Shown here one piece after another: positions 7,826 to 17,217 of a stretch of DNA of 55,243 nucleotides. Numbering within the stretch: position 1 is the first letter of the stretch; every line of letters starts with the position of its first letter. Source of the stretch: Oscillospiraceae bacterium (GTDB lineage: Bacteria > Bacillota > Clostridia > Oscillospirales > Ruminococcaceae). A model generated the notes under the pieces. It made no database searches. It saw nothing but the letters and a program-made list of their open reading frames with translations, and was not told the origin of the DNA. A program made the translations under genes and the position numbers. Location: assembly GCA_017461565.1 (NCBI GenBank), contig JAFTXQ010000007.1, forward strand, positions 1 through 55,243. Reading direction: 5' to 3'.

Positions 7826-10366
7826 TTAAGAAATAATATATGGTACTATTGTATCATAAAATGCTTTGCTCCACTTTGCTTGGAAATTTGACATTTGTAA
7901 CCAATCGTTTTCGTTTTCAATACTCACATTATCAAGCTGACAATAGATTTTTGACGACTTAACATCATCGTTTCTATCCCAAACAAGTGCCATTCCTAAT
8001 GTTGTTTCAATTATGTTTTTATGTTTCAGCAGATCATCAAAGGTTTTTTTGTTCGTTTCTTTATCAGATTTGCCTAAATACATTTCAACACGAGCCGAAT
8101 CATAATTGGCAACGCAGCAAATTCTAAAACCGCTTATACCAAAAGAACCATTTAGCCAATTGTCTTTGGTCGGGCTTACATTTGAAAAAGCACCTTTTTC
8201 ACCATGAGCTTGTTTAATTATAGGTAATGCAAATTCCCAATAACGCATTCTTAATTCATAACGACCTTCTAAATTTTCTTCATCGTCATCATTTTCATCT
8301 TTTAGATATAATACCAGATCAGATGGATCAGCGTTATAAAGTTTGAAAAATCGTTTTAAAAGAGAGATTTTCAGCCAGGTACTTGTGTTACGTTCAATGT
8401 AAAGACCGTTTTCAATTTCAATATACCCTCTCAATTCAGATTTGTCAGAACTAACATGAACAGATATATCATTGTCTCCCTTTATATGGGCAAGCTTCAA
8501 GAGAATTGACTTATCCTCGGAATGAAGTATTTTCATCATCGCCTCATACATCTCTACCCAGCTTGTAACAGGTTGCTCCATATTCTTGTAACTGAACTTA
8601 GCAATATTTCGTCCTGTAAGATTGATGTCATCTTCAAGAGTAAAAGTGTCCATTTGTTTTTCAGCTGGTTTGAAATCTGTTATAGGTGATTGCCATATTT
8701 CAAGAGCCTTATTCATCAGATATTGATTTCTATCTTCAAGTTCAGCAAGACTCCATTTTTCTTTTTTAGCAATCCATTGATTCATACGCAACCCGCTTTC
8801 AGCAAAACCATTCTTCATATTCTTCTTATCATCAAATGGGTTGTTGCTGTATTTGGAGTTATAAGCTGTCAGCGTTAGGTTTGCAATTCTGTGTAGCCAT
8901 ATCTCATGAATTTGCTCATAATCATCGCCGAGTGCAGTACGCCATACAGGTGTTAAATGCTGAGGCATAATATGCTCAATAGAATATCCGCCTTCTTCTG
9001 CACCTAAATCAACATGACGATAAATATCCTTATCTTCTAAAGTACCGTAATTCTCAAAGCGTTCAAGTATATAAACACGATAGCGGTTCATTGTATAAAC
9101 CTGTCGCTCAGTAAAGCATTGGATAAATTCATTGTCATCGGGAAATCTGCCTCGTTCTTTTTTAGAGAGTAGTGCATATTTGAATTTTGCAATATAATCT
9201 TCATCTGTTCCATCATAACGGATAATTTCCCTATGAAGAAGCAAAAAGATCTTATTTAGAGCATTGCTTGGAACATCGCAAATCATTCTACGAAATACAT
9301 AGTTTTCTGTTATACTGAATATTTCAGCAACATCAAATATGGTCAGTTTATTTTCATAATGAAGTCGGAGTACTTCAAGGAAAAACGGACGAGTAACAGT
9401 AGTTTCCAAACGGTTAAGTCGGTAAATACAGGCGTTCAAAGATGTGTTAACCGTTCCGCCCTTCAAAAGCACCTGATACCATTTAGCATAATCGTACAAT
9501 TCTTTCAGCAGAAGTTCTGTATCAAACTTTTTATCTTCAACATAAGCCTTAAATGTAAAATACACCTTACTCATACTTGGGGTAACTTGTTGCTTAACAC
9601 TAAGGTAATCACGAACAAATGAACTTACCTCATAATTTGTGCAGACCTCAATTTTATTCCAGTACTCCTCGTAATATTTATTTTGTAAGTTAGATGGAAG
9701 TCCCATTAAAATAAAATTACGGATTTTATCTCCTTCGTTTAATGCGACACCAGTAGAGTTTAGACTTTCAAAAATAAGTTGAGGGTTATCATCCTGATTA
9801 AGCTTTATATTGATTATTTCCAATCTGCATAGTGCTTCAAACAGCTCATCAATGGTTATTTCCTGCTTTTGTATACGCTCATAAAAATAGTAATAATTAA
9901 CAGTGAGGTTAGAATCTTTAATGTATTCGCTAGAATCATTAAACAGCTTTCCAAACGCTTCACGATCATTCTTTACAGGTTTGAGTTTTATTCTCGTATC
10001 TTCGTCCTGATATTTGTCTACAAGATACTCTGCCAAGATTTGCTCACTTAAAGAGGCTCTTTTGGGTTCCACAAGTTTTTGTTCCATTGTCTTATACATT
10101 GCAAGCATAAGTAATGAAACAGTAGTTAATCTCTGCTGTCCGTCAATTACAAGAAACTCATCGTTTGTACCGATAGGATTATATACAGAAACGATACTTC
10201 CAAAAAAGTGACTTTTTCGTTCATTACGAACAACTTTTATAAGGTCATCATAAAGCTGTTTGCAATTCTCGGTTTTCCAGTCGTAGTTTCTCTGATACAC
10301 GGGAATAACAAAACGTTTGTTTGCACCTTGCATATATGCTACTAGTTTCATTTCAGAACCTGTCAT
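7826..10366 (-). CDS. DUF262-DUF1524 protein, GmrSD/type IV restriction-like
   Basis: 846 residues. The N-terminal DUF262 domain (about 1-250) has DGQQRLTT (75-82), the ParB-like nucleotide-binding box of GmrS, and the downstream FESLNSTGVALNEGDKIRN segment. The DUF1524 His-Asn nuclease domain (about 440-560) shows EHIMPQH (464-470) and HRIANLTLT (492-500). The C-terminal ~280 residues resemble association domains such as DUF5655 and DUF4268 (RYWEFALP motif). Known relatives (GmrSD, BrxU) cleave modified phage DNA with NTP; this is therefore a probable defence gene, but activity is inferred. Start ATG has AGGAGG upstream and its own promoter. It stands alone, with no BREX or methylase partner, as cargo of the recombinase cassette. 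Base composition is AT-rich compared with chromosomal neighbours. Confidence 0.85.
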   Translation of the reverse strand: MTGSEMKLVAYMQGANKRFVIPVYQRNYDWKTENCKQLYDDLIKVVRNERKSHFFGSIVSVYNPIGTNDEFLVIDGQQRLTTVSLLMLAMYKTMEQKLVEPKRASLSEQILAEYLVDKYQDEDTRIKLKPVKNDREAFGKLFNDSSEYIKDSNLTVNYYYFYERIQKQEITIDELFEALCRLEIINIKLNQDDNPQLIFESLNSTGVALNEGDKIRNFILMGLPSNLQNKYYEEYWNKIEVCTNYEVSSFVRDYLSVKQQVTPSMSKVYFTFKAYVEDKKFDTELLLKELYDYAKWYQVLLKGGTVNTSLNACIYRLNRLETTVTRPFFLEVLRLHYENKLTIFDVAEIFSITENYVFRRMICDVPSNALNKIFLLLHREIIRYDGTDEDYIAKFKYALLSKKERGRFPDDNEFIQCFTERQVYTMNRYRVYILERFENYGTLEDKDIYRHVDLGAEEGGYSIEHIMPQHLTPVWRTALGDDYEQIHEIWLHRIANLTLTAYNSKYSNNPFDDKKNMKNGFAESGLRMNQWIAKKEKWSLAELEDRNQYLMNKALEIWQSPITDFKPAEKQMDTFTLEDDINLTGRNIAKFSYKNMEQPVTSWVEMYEAMMKILHSEDKSILLKLAHIKGDNDISVHVSSDKSELRGYIEIENGLYIERNTSTWLKISLLKRFFKLYNADPSDLVLYLKDENDDDEENLEGRYELRMRYWEFALPIIKQAHGEKGAFSNVSPTKDNWLNGSFGISGFRICCVANYDSARVEMYLGKSDKETNKKTFDDLLKHKNIIETTLGMALVWDRNDDVKSSKIYCQLDNVSIENENDWLQMSNFQAKWSKAFYDTIVPYIIS

Positions 10367-10401
10367 ATTTATGCCTCCTGAAGATAAATTGTATTAACTA
10401 A

Positions 10402-10430
10402 ATCATAACACATTTTCAGAGTAATTTCAA
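10402..10430 (-). promoter_or_regulatory. Promoter of the DUF262 gene
   Basis: Read on the minus strand: TTGAAA (10430-10425), 17-bp spacer, TATGAT (10407-10402), about 35 bases before the ATG. An AGGAGG ribosome site follows. The proximal GTTACAT cluster at 10543-10665 lies upstream and could be an operator. Confidence 0.7.
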
Positions 10431-10542
10431 TAAATTTACTGAACTATTTACAAAAGCATTTTCTACGAGACGGGATTTATATTATTGTGAGTACCATCTT
10501 AAATAGGTATTTTACACAATTATATAGTTTTATCTTTCAAAA

Positions 10543-10665
10543 GTTACATTTCAGGTTACATTTTCCACCTCAAAAAGATGTAACCATACCTCCTCCGACG
10601 AATTTAAGCCATAAAATGCCCGTTTTTTGCTACGGGCATTCTTCATTTTCACAAAAAGGTTACAT
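10543..10665. promoter_or_regulatory. Control block 1: GTTACAT cluster with two hairpins
   Basis: GTTACAT occurs directly at 10543-10549 and 10555-10561, inverted at 10578-10584 and directly again at 10659-10665. The second and inverted copies form hairpin GGTTACAT/ATGTAACC (10554-10585) whose loop has CCACCTC. TTTAAGCCA follows at 10603-10611, then hairpin ATGCCCGT/ACGGGCAT (10616-10639). The same order of parts, built on a different motif, recurs at 11074-11207. An 87-codon open frame across part of it lacks a ribosome site and is not called. Confidence 0.6.
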
Positions 10666-10703
10666 TCTTGAAAAATTAATGTCTCATATTCGGCTCAGGC
10701 AGC

Positions 10704-11056
10704 CGAAAAACAACGATTTGTTTTTCAAAAATAACAGTAATATTTTATAAAACAACATAAAGAAATTATAAAATAGCCGAATGTTTTTATAAAATAACGA
10801 AAAAGTTTTATAAAATAACGGCTATTTTTTCGAACTATTAAAAGGCTTTTATAAATAACGGAAATTTTCTATAAATCAACGAAAGCAATTTATAAAATAA
10901 CTGAAGCGTTTTCAAAAACAACGAAATAATTTTATAAAACAACAAGAAAATTTTATAAATCAACCTAAATATTTTTGAAAACAATTTGATCAAAATAACG
11001 CATATTTTTTATAAAACAACGGAAATGTTTTATAAAAGAAAATCAACTTTTATAAA
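10704..11056. repeat. Phased AT-rich array, about 17 units of TTTTATAAAAYAACG at ~21 bp
   Basis: The core hexamer TATAAA or a variant (TTCGAA, TTCAAA, TTGAAA) starts at about 10724, 10746, 10767, 10788, 10809, 10829, 10850, 10870, 10891, 10911, 10933, 10954, 10975, 10989, 11010, 11031 and 11051, with a weaker unit near 10704. Spacings are 20-22 bases except one of 14. YAACG usually follows the core. The constant two-turn spacing places every unit on one face of the helix, as in iteron or protein-bound arrays. Frames across it are interrupted by TAA stops, so it is not coding. Confidence 0.75.
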
Positions 11057-11073
11057 AAGATTTTTTAAACAGA

Positions 11074-11207
11074 ATGGACATAAAATATGGACAAAATTTC
11101 ACCTCGAAATTATGTCCATAGTATTTTTTTGACCGTTTTAAGCCAAAAAAGTGCTTTTTTCAGAAGAAAAAAGCAAAAAAATCTTTAAAAACGATCAAAT
11201 ATGGACA
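11074..11207. promoter_or_regulatory. Control block 2: ATGGACA cluster with hairpins
   Basis: ATGGACA occurs directly at 11074-11080 and 11087-11093, inverted at 11113-11119 and directly at 11201-11207. The middle pair makes a 15-bp stem with one mismatch (11086-11100 / 11106-11120) and loop ACCTC, followed by a T run at 11122-11130, so it could also terminate transcription. TTTAAGCCA is at 11137-11145, then stem GCTTTTTTC/GAAAAAAGC (11153-11174) inside an outer stem GACCGTTTT / AAAAACGATC. It mirrors block 1 part for part. Confidence 0.6.
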
Positions 11208-11357
11208 TTTTGATTTTCACAACTTTATTACAGAAAAAATTTTAATTATTTCAGATCTTCATAAAAATTTTAAGTGTTTTTAAAATTTCAGAGGATTTCG
11301 ATTTTTTTACTAGGATTTCAAATTATATCTCTTCAAACGGAAGAAGGGGGAGATATT

Positions 11358-11474
11358 ATGAACAATGTAACAGAGTACAAAATCGGCTCAACTACTTACA
11401 TAGTGGTTACTACATTCAACGGCGGCGAGAGCCTGTCAGAACTTATCGCAAGACTATTAAAAAAAGAAGTATAA
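11358..11474 (+). CDS. tnpW: TnpW-like small transposon protein
   Basis: 38-residue product MNNVTEYKIGSTTYIVVTTF then a short tail ending ARLLKKEV. The YKIGxTTYIV core followed by a charged amphipathic end resembles the small TnpW proteins annotated beside Tn4451-type serine recombinases; their role is not well established. A strong GGGGGAG ribosome site ends 6 bases before the ATG. The gene lies 88 bases before the recombinase, on the same strand, with an inverted repeat and promoter between them. The family assignment rests on short similarity plus context. Confidence 0.7.
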   Translation: MNNVTEYKIGSTTYIVVTTFNGGESLSELIARLLKKEV

Positions 11475-11497
11475 ATGTATCAAATAGGGCTAGACGT

Positions 11498-13191
<1,694 letters not shown>

Positions 13192-13243
13192 TTAAACGCA
13201 GCTTTTCGGAATAGGTTGTTTTTTCTGTTGGACAGTTCCCATA

Positions 13244-13261
13244 AGAGTGGGATTTTTAAAT
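13244..13261. repeat. Right 18-bp inverted repeat of the cassette
   Basis: AGAGTGGGATTTTTAAAT, exact reverse complement of 7633-7650. A direct repeat TCGGAATAG brackets it (13206-13214 and 13274-13282). Confidence 0.7.
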
Positions 13262-13287
13262 CTGTAAGTGGTGGTCGGAATAGATTT

Positions 13288-14622
13288 TTAATTTGTTTCT
13301 TCTTCACGGATTAATAGTACTCCTCCGAAATATTCGGGTTCTCCATGCTGATTTCTTATCATAAGTCCTTTACATATGCAAGGTACATAGTTACCGTTGA
13401 TTCCTTTTACTCTGTAACTCAGTTCAAATTCATCTTTATCGCCATTAAAAATCTCTTCAACACGCTCTCTGTAAATTTCTCTGTCGCTCGGATGTATTCT
13501 TTGCTCCCAGATTCCGCCTGCATTATACATATATTCTGACGGAAGTTCGTAATTAGCTACTATTTGTTTATCCCAGCGTGAAAAATCATATCTTATATCA
13601 CTGAGGAAAAAATACCCCTCTTCTGAAGCTATGCGGAATACTTTGAAAAATGAATCCAGACGAGCTTTTCTGATTGCCGGGATTTTTTGTATCTTTGCGT
13701 GTTCCGTTTTATCAGTATTCAGTCTTGTTACATTTTCTTTCAAGTTATTCTTATCAGCATACATTTCTTCATCTGCACGCGCAAATACATCTGATATATT
13801 CCGGTCTGTATCCTTTTCGTAAATAGACATTCCTGTTGCTACGATAGGACCTTCACCGACATTCTGATTACTGATGACTGTTTGCCGTAAGTTTTTGAAC
13901 AAGTCTAAGCGTTCCTCATAATCCTTGTCTTTCAGGAACACTACAAATTCATCTCCGCCGACACGATATATGGCACTATGTAAAAACATATTGTGCAGAA
14001 GACAGTAAACAGATTGAAGCAGTTCGTCACCGGCTTGGTGGCCCATAGAATCATTGATAGCTTTCAGGTTGTTTACATCACATACAACAATCCCAAACTG
14101 CAATTCCTGGTCTTTTTCTATCAGAAGCTGATATTCTTCCTCTAATTCCTGGTAAGCATTTTTATTATGTGAACCGGTCAATGAATCCATATATGCTTTT
14201 TTATCCATATATATCTGCTTACGTGCAATTTTATCAACATCCAGTATGCCGATGATATAATATTCATCTCCGTCCACATATTTATGAATAAGGCGCATAG
14301 CGTGGTATACCGGTTTGCCGTTCATCATAAGACGATATACAGAGCTCTGGCAATTATTGTTCTGAAACTCACTTAAAAGCTTTTCTTTTAAATTATCGGT
14401 ATGAAGGAGAGGCATATCCTCTTCGGATATTATCCGGTCGGAACCGCCTGCTATAAAGCTGAAAAAATCATCGCCACTACGGTCTTCGATTAAAAGGCAG
14501 GAGTTATCGTCCATATAATATCTATGGTATTCGTTCGTTTTCATGTTGACAAGATAAATGCGCCCGAAGTAACCTATGAGTGATTTTGCAAGCTTTTCAA
14601 ACAATTCTCTGTTATCAATCAT
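13288..14622 (-). CDS. Diguanylate cyclase (GGDEF) with PAS-like C-terminal domain
   Basis: 444 residues, no membrane segments. An N-terminal sensory region of ~130 residues is followed by a GGDEF domain (about 140-300) with intact active site RVGGDEF (222-226) and the upstream DVNNLKAIND and GHQAGDELL segments. No RxxD inhibitory site is present five residues before GGDEF. The last ~120 residues look like a PAS_3 fold (HPSDREIYRERVEEI, then YRVKGINGNYV). Domain order (PAS after GGDEF) is unusual. It would make c-di-GMP in the cytoplasm. The ATG has GGAGG upstream and an extended -10. It lies just outside the proposed cassette but is also AT-rich, so it may belong to the same acquired region. 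Confidence 0.85.
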   Translation of the reverse strand: MIDNRELFEKLAKSLIGYFGRIYLVNMKTNEYHRYYMDDNSCLLIEDRSGDDFFSFIAGGSDRIISEEDMPLLHTDNLKEKLLSEFQNNNCQSSVYRLMMNGKPVYHAMRLIHKYVDGDEYYIIGILDVDKIARKQIYMDKKAYMDSLTGSHNKNAYQELEEEYQLLIEKDQELQFGIVVCDVNNLKAINDSMGHQAGDELLQSVYCLLHNMFLHSAIYRVGGDEFVVFLKDKDYEERLDLFKNLRQTVISNQNVGEGPIVATGMSIYEKDTDRNISDVFARADEEMYADKNNLKENVTRLNTDKTEHAKIQKIPAIRKARLDSFFKVFRIASEEGYFFLSDIRYDFSRWDKQIVANYELPSEYMYNAGGIWEQRIHPSDREIYRERVEEIFNGDKDEFELSYRVKGINGNYVPCICKGLMIRNQHGEPEYFGGVLLIREEETN

Positions 14623-14696
14623 ACGTTAATCCTCCATCACGTCATGAACAATTCCTTCATAAGCCTTTCTTGATTTTAAACACTACACCATAATAT

Positions 14697-14702
14697 ATTA
14701 TA
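14697..14702 (-). promoter_or_regulatory. Extended -10 promoter of the GGDEF gene
   Basis: Minus-strand TATAAT preceded by TGG (TGnTATAAT), about 75 bases ahead of the ATG. No good -35 is seen, as is usual for extended -10 promoters. Confidence 0.55.
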
Positions 14703-14784
14703 CCATAGTCGGTTCTGTATATCTATCCTCAAAAGCAACAAAAAGAAAACTTGAACTTTGTGAATGTTTTTGGCTTGTTTTGGA

Positions 14785-14819
14785 AATAAAAAAGTCTGTG
14801 ATTTTTGAAAACCACAGAC
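14785..14819 (-). terminator. Rho-independent terminator (minus strand)
   Basis: Minus strand GTCTGTG / CACAGAC stem (14819-14813 / 14800-14794) with an AAA/TTT extension and a run of T after it. It would stop transcription from the tRNA side before the GGDEF promoter. The rest of 14620-15009 shows no gene. Confidence 0.8.
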
Positions 14820-14889
14820 GATTTGTTAATGCTTAACGAAATTAAGAGGTTATATTCTACGTGACGTAAGTTCGAGTCACATTGCTATG

Positions 14890-14918
14890 AAAAAACCACC
14901 GTAAAATATCTACGGTGG
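14890..14918 (-). terminator. Rho-independent terminator downstream of tRNA-Thr
   Basis: Stem CCACCGTA / TACGGTGG (8 bp) followed on the minus strand by six T. About 90 bases past the tRNA 3' end, it is its likely terminator. Confidence 0.8.
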
Positions 14919-15009
14919 GTGTTTAGTGGTTTTCATCAGATATCGTGCCAAAAAACCGCTTAACAAAGCCGTTTGATGGCAAAATATCTAAATCGACCAT
15001 AAATTATGG

Positions 15010-15082
<73 letters not shown>

Positions 15083-15150
15083 AAAAACTGCTTGCAAAAA
15101 ATACAAATATATGATATACTTAAAATATATTTGCATTTCAGACATCATTT

Positions 15151-15179
15151 ATTATAAACTTTATTTCGTGTTTTGTCAA
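15151..15179 (-). promoter_or_regulatory. Consensus promoter of tRNA-Thr
   Basis: Minus strand TTGACA (15179-15174), 17-bp spacer, TATAAT (15156-15151). It would leave a ~60-base 5' leader. A divergent TTGCAT-16-TATAAA (15131-15158) overlaps it and may serve the gene at 15204. Confidence 0.75.
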
Positions 15180-15203
15180 GTGGTAAAAAGGAGTTTTTGA
15201 AAA

Positions 15204-16445
15204 ATGGGCAAAAAAATCGCTCGTGGCATAGGGACAGCAATATGTATCCTGCTGTTCATCCTATGCGCTTTTATGATAATAGTTTCGCTGATATTCGGCT
15301 CGGAAGGACTGGTCGGCGCCTTCGGATATAACGTATATCTGTGCGAGGAGTCCGTGTTCAACGGTATCAACAGCGGTGCCGCCGTAATAGTGGAGCAATG
15401 CGAGCCTTATGATATCATCGACGGCAACCTGATCCTGTACGACGCAGATATAACAGAGGAAAACGTAGTGCCTGCACTGGGCTATACCGAGGCGGTAGAC
15501 CTCAGGGACGGACTGTATACCATCACCCTCACTGACTCCGCTAAAAAGCTGATAACCATAAGCGAAAGCCGCTTTATCGGCAGAGCAGGCTGGACCAGTG
15601 ACGTACTCGGCAGGCTTGCTGCGTTTGTGATAACCCCCTGGGGCGTCTGCGTTATGGCAGTGCTCCCCTGCCTTGCACTGATAATATACACGGTAGTCAA
15701 GGGCATGGTGGACAGCCAGCCGCTTCCCGAGGTAGTACCACAGCGTAAAAACGATGAGCGCAAGGACAAGCCCGCTTCATCCGCTATCGGGGTGAAGGCT
15801 GACGGAAACGCCGCCTACGGCCGCTCCGCACAAACAAGACCTGCAAGAACGGCTGACAGCGTATTGTTCACATCCGAAAATGCGCCGAGAAGATCTCCTG
15901 CCACAATGAGACAAAGCGAGCCTGCTGTACCGAAAAAACCTTCTCCTGCCGCAATCAGACCTGATACTCCAACGCCGCCCGTGAAAAAGCAGCCCGATAT
16001 CGGCGCAATGCCAAGCTCCGTTGCCGCAAAGCGTTATATAGACAATGCCACAGCTGCGCAGAAGCCTGTCGCAAAACAGACAGACAAGCTCCGTGACGCA
16101 ACCGCCGAGGTGCCTAAGCTCACCAAAAAGCCGACCAGACCCGATGCGTTCTTCTCTCAGTCGGAGGCGCCCCAGATCGGACGCACGGCATCAGCCATCA
16201 AAAAGAGCGAGCAGAACCGTGCCGTTATCGACCTTGAGGACGCACTTGCATCTGCAAGAGGTGGTTCAAACGACAAACGCTCTGCCGTAAAGACAGGCGT
16301 TGTCGGCAAGCAGCGCAGCGCAGATATCCTGGCGGCTAAATCCCGTTCCGAGCTTATCTCGGACGACACCGATGACAGCCGTGACAGAGGAAGATACGAT
16401 GTTGACGATATACTGGCGGGCTTAGATCACCGCAGAAGATCATGA
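15204..16445 (+). CDS. Membrane protein with degenerate signal-peptidase (S26/SipW-like) fold and long tail
   Basis: 413 residues. TM1 at about 9-32, an extracellular segment, TM2 at about 140-165, then a ~245-residue Pro/Ala/Lys/Arg-rich, low-complexity cytoplasmic tail. The segment from FGYNVYLCEES to the second helix lines up by eye with SipW-type signal peptidases (FGY..., TGS..VFV, a GDxI-like step, an FIGRA/IGKV segment, SPLG.. before TM2). The SGSMEP box is replaced by EESVFNGI, keeping only a candidate Ser50, and no HRV/HRI motif is seen, so peptidase activity is doubtful. GGAG precedes the ATG. It overlaps the next gene by ATGA, so the two are co-translated. The function is unknown. 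Confidence 0.8.
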   Translation: MGKKIARGIGTAICILLFILCAFMIIVSLIFGSEGLVGAFGYNVYLCEESVFNGINSGAAVIVEQCEPYDIIDGNLILYDADITEENVVPALGYTEAVDLRDGLYTITLTDSAKKLITISESRFIGRAGWTSDVLGRLAAFVITPWGVCVMAVLPCLALIIYTVVKGMVDSQPLPEVVPQRKNDERKDKPASSAIGVKADGNAAYGRSAQTRPARTADSVLFTSENAPRRSPATMRQSEPAVPKKPSPAAIRPDTPTPPVKKQPDIGAMPSSVAAKRYIDNATAAQKPVAKQTDKLRDATAEVPKLTKKPTRPDAFFSQSEAPQIGRTASAIKKSEQNRAVIDLEDALASARGGSNDKRSAVKTGVVGKQRSADILAAKSRSELISDDTDDSRDRGRYDVDDILAGLDHRRRS

Positions 16446-17140
16446 AAAAGCTGATAGGATGGGCGGCACTGGGTTCGGTGCCGCTCGTTGCAATAACAGG
16501 AACGCTGCTTTTCGGCGGCGAGCGGTGGGATATTGCCGCTGTACTTATGGCATTCCTTTGCTGTGTACCGTTCTTCATGTCCTTTGAGAGCCGTGCGCCT
16601 ATGGCAAGGGAAATAGTGCTTGTCTCGGTGATGACCGCTTTTTCGGTGGCAGGACGTTTTATATTCGCATTTGTCCCGTTCTTCAAGCCTGTTACCGCCA
16701 TAGTCGTGATATCTGCGATGCACTTCGGTCCGCAGGCAGGCTTTATGACAGGCGCAATGTCTGCCCTTATCTCCAACATCTACTTCGGGCAGGGTGCATG
16801 GACGCCTTTCCAGATGCTGTGCTGGGGACTTATCGGCTTTATTGCAGGTCTGCTCAACAAAAAAGGTCTGCTTGAAAAGGCTGTGCCGCTTTGTGTTTAC
16901 GGAGTGTTTGCGGGCGCACTTTATTCGGTAGTGATGGATGTGTGGACAGTGCTTTCCGCCGACGGAACGCTGAATTCCGCACGCTGGACAGCTGCATTGA
17001 TCACAGCGCTTCCTGTGACGATGATGTACTGTGTCTCAAACGCCGTGTTCCTGCTTGTACTGAAAAAGCCACTCGGAAACAAGCTGAAACGACTTAAAAC
17101 CAAATTCGGCGTGTTCTGCGAAAAAAGTGATACCGATTAA
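16442..17140 (+). CDS. ECF-type transporter substrate-binding (S) component
   Basis: 232 residues with about six hydrophobic helices. The segment AGRFIFAFVPFFKPVTAIVV then GPQAGFMTGAMSALISN resembles the ECF S-component family, in which the S unit binds a vitamin or metal and works with a shared AAT energising module encoded elsewhere. There is no ATPase gene nearby and no riboswitch was recognised, so the ligand is open. The start overlaps the previous stop (ATGA). Confidence 0.8.
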   Translation: MKKLIGWAALGSVPLVAITGTLLFGGERWDIAAVLMAFLCCVPFFMSFESRAPMAREIVLVSVMTAFSVAGRFIFAFVPFFKPVTAIVVISAMHFGPQAGFMTGAMSALISNIYFGQGAWTPFQMLCWGLIGFIAGLLNKKGLLEKAVPLCVYGVFAGALYSVVMDVWTVLSADGTLNSARWTAALITALPVTMMYCVSNAVFLLVLKKPLGNKLKRLKTKFGVFCEKSDTD

Positions 17141-17152
17141 TCGAAAATGTGC

Positions 17153-17181
17153 TTGAATACCTTGATAAATTATGCTATACT
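17153..17181 (+). promoter_or_regulatory. Promoter of the alpha-galactosidase gene
   Basis: TTGAAT (17153-17158), 17-bp spacer, TATACT (17176-17181), 36 bases before the ATG. No operator was recognised. Confidence 0.65.
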
Positions 17182-17217
17182 TTAAATATCATCAATGCAA
17201 GAAAGGACTTCATAGAT

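Noticed and set aside
10487-10750. 87-codon + strand frame
   Set aside because: No ribosome site, AT-rich biased composition, and it runs through block 1 hairpins into the repeat array.
10704-11056. Type III toxin-antitoxin RNA repeats or a CRISPR-like array
   Set aside because: The units are ~21 bp, degenerate and without spacers, and no ToxN/AbiQ-like toxin gene is next to them.
11086-11130. Simple terminator of a transcript entering from the left
   Set aside because: A 15-bp stem plus T run would fit, but no + strand gene precedes it and the stem arms are members of the ATGGACA cluster, so it is kept as part of block 2.
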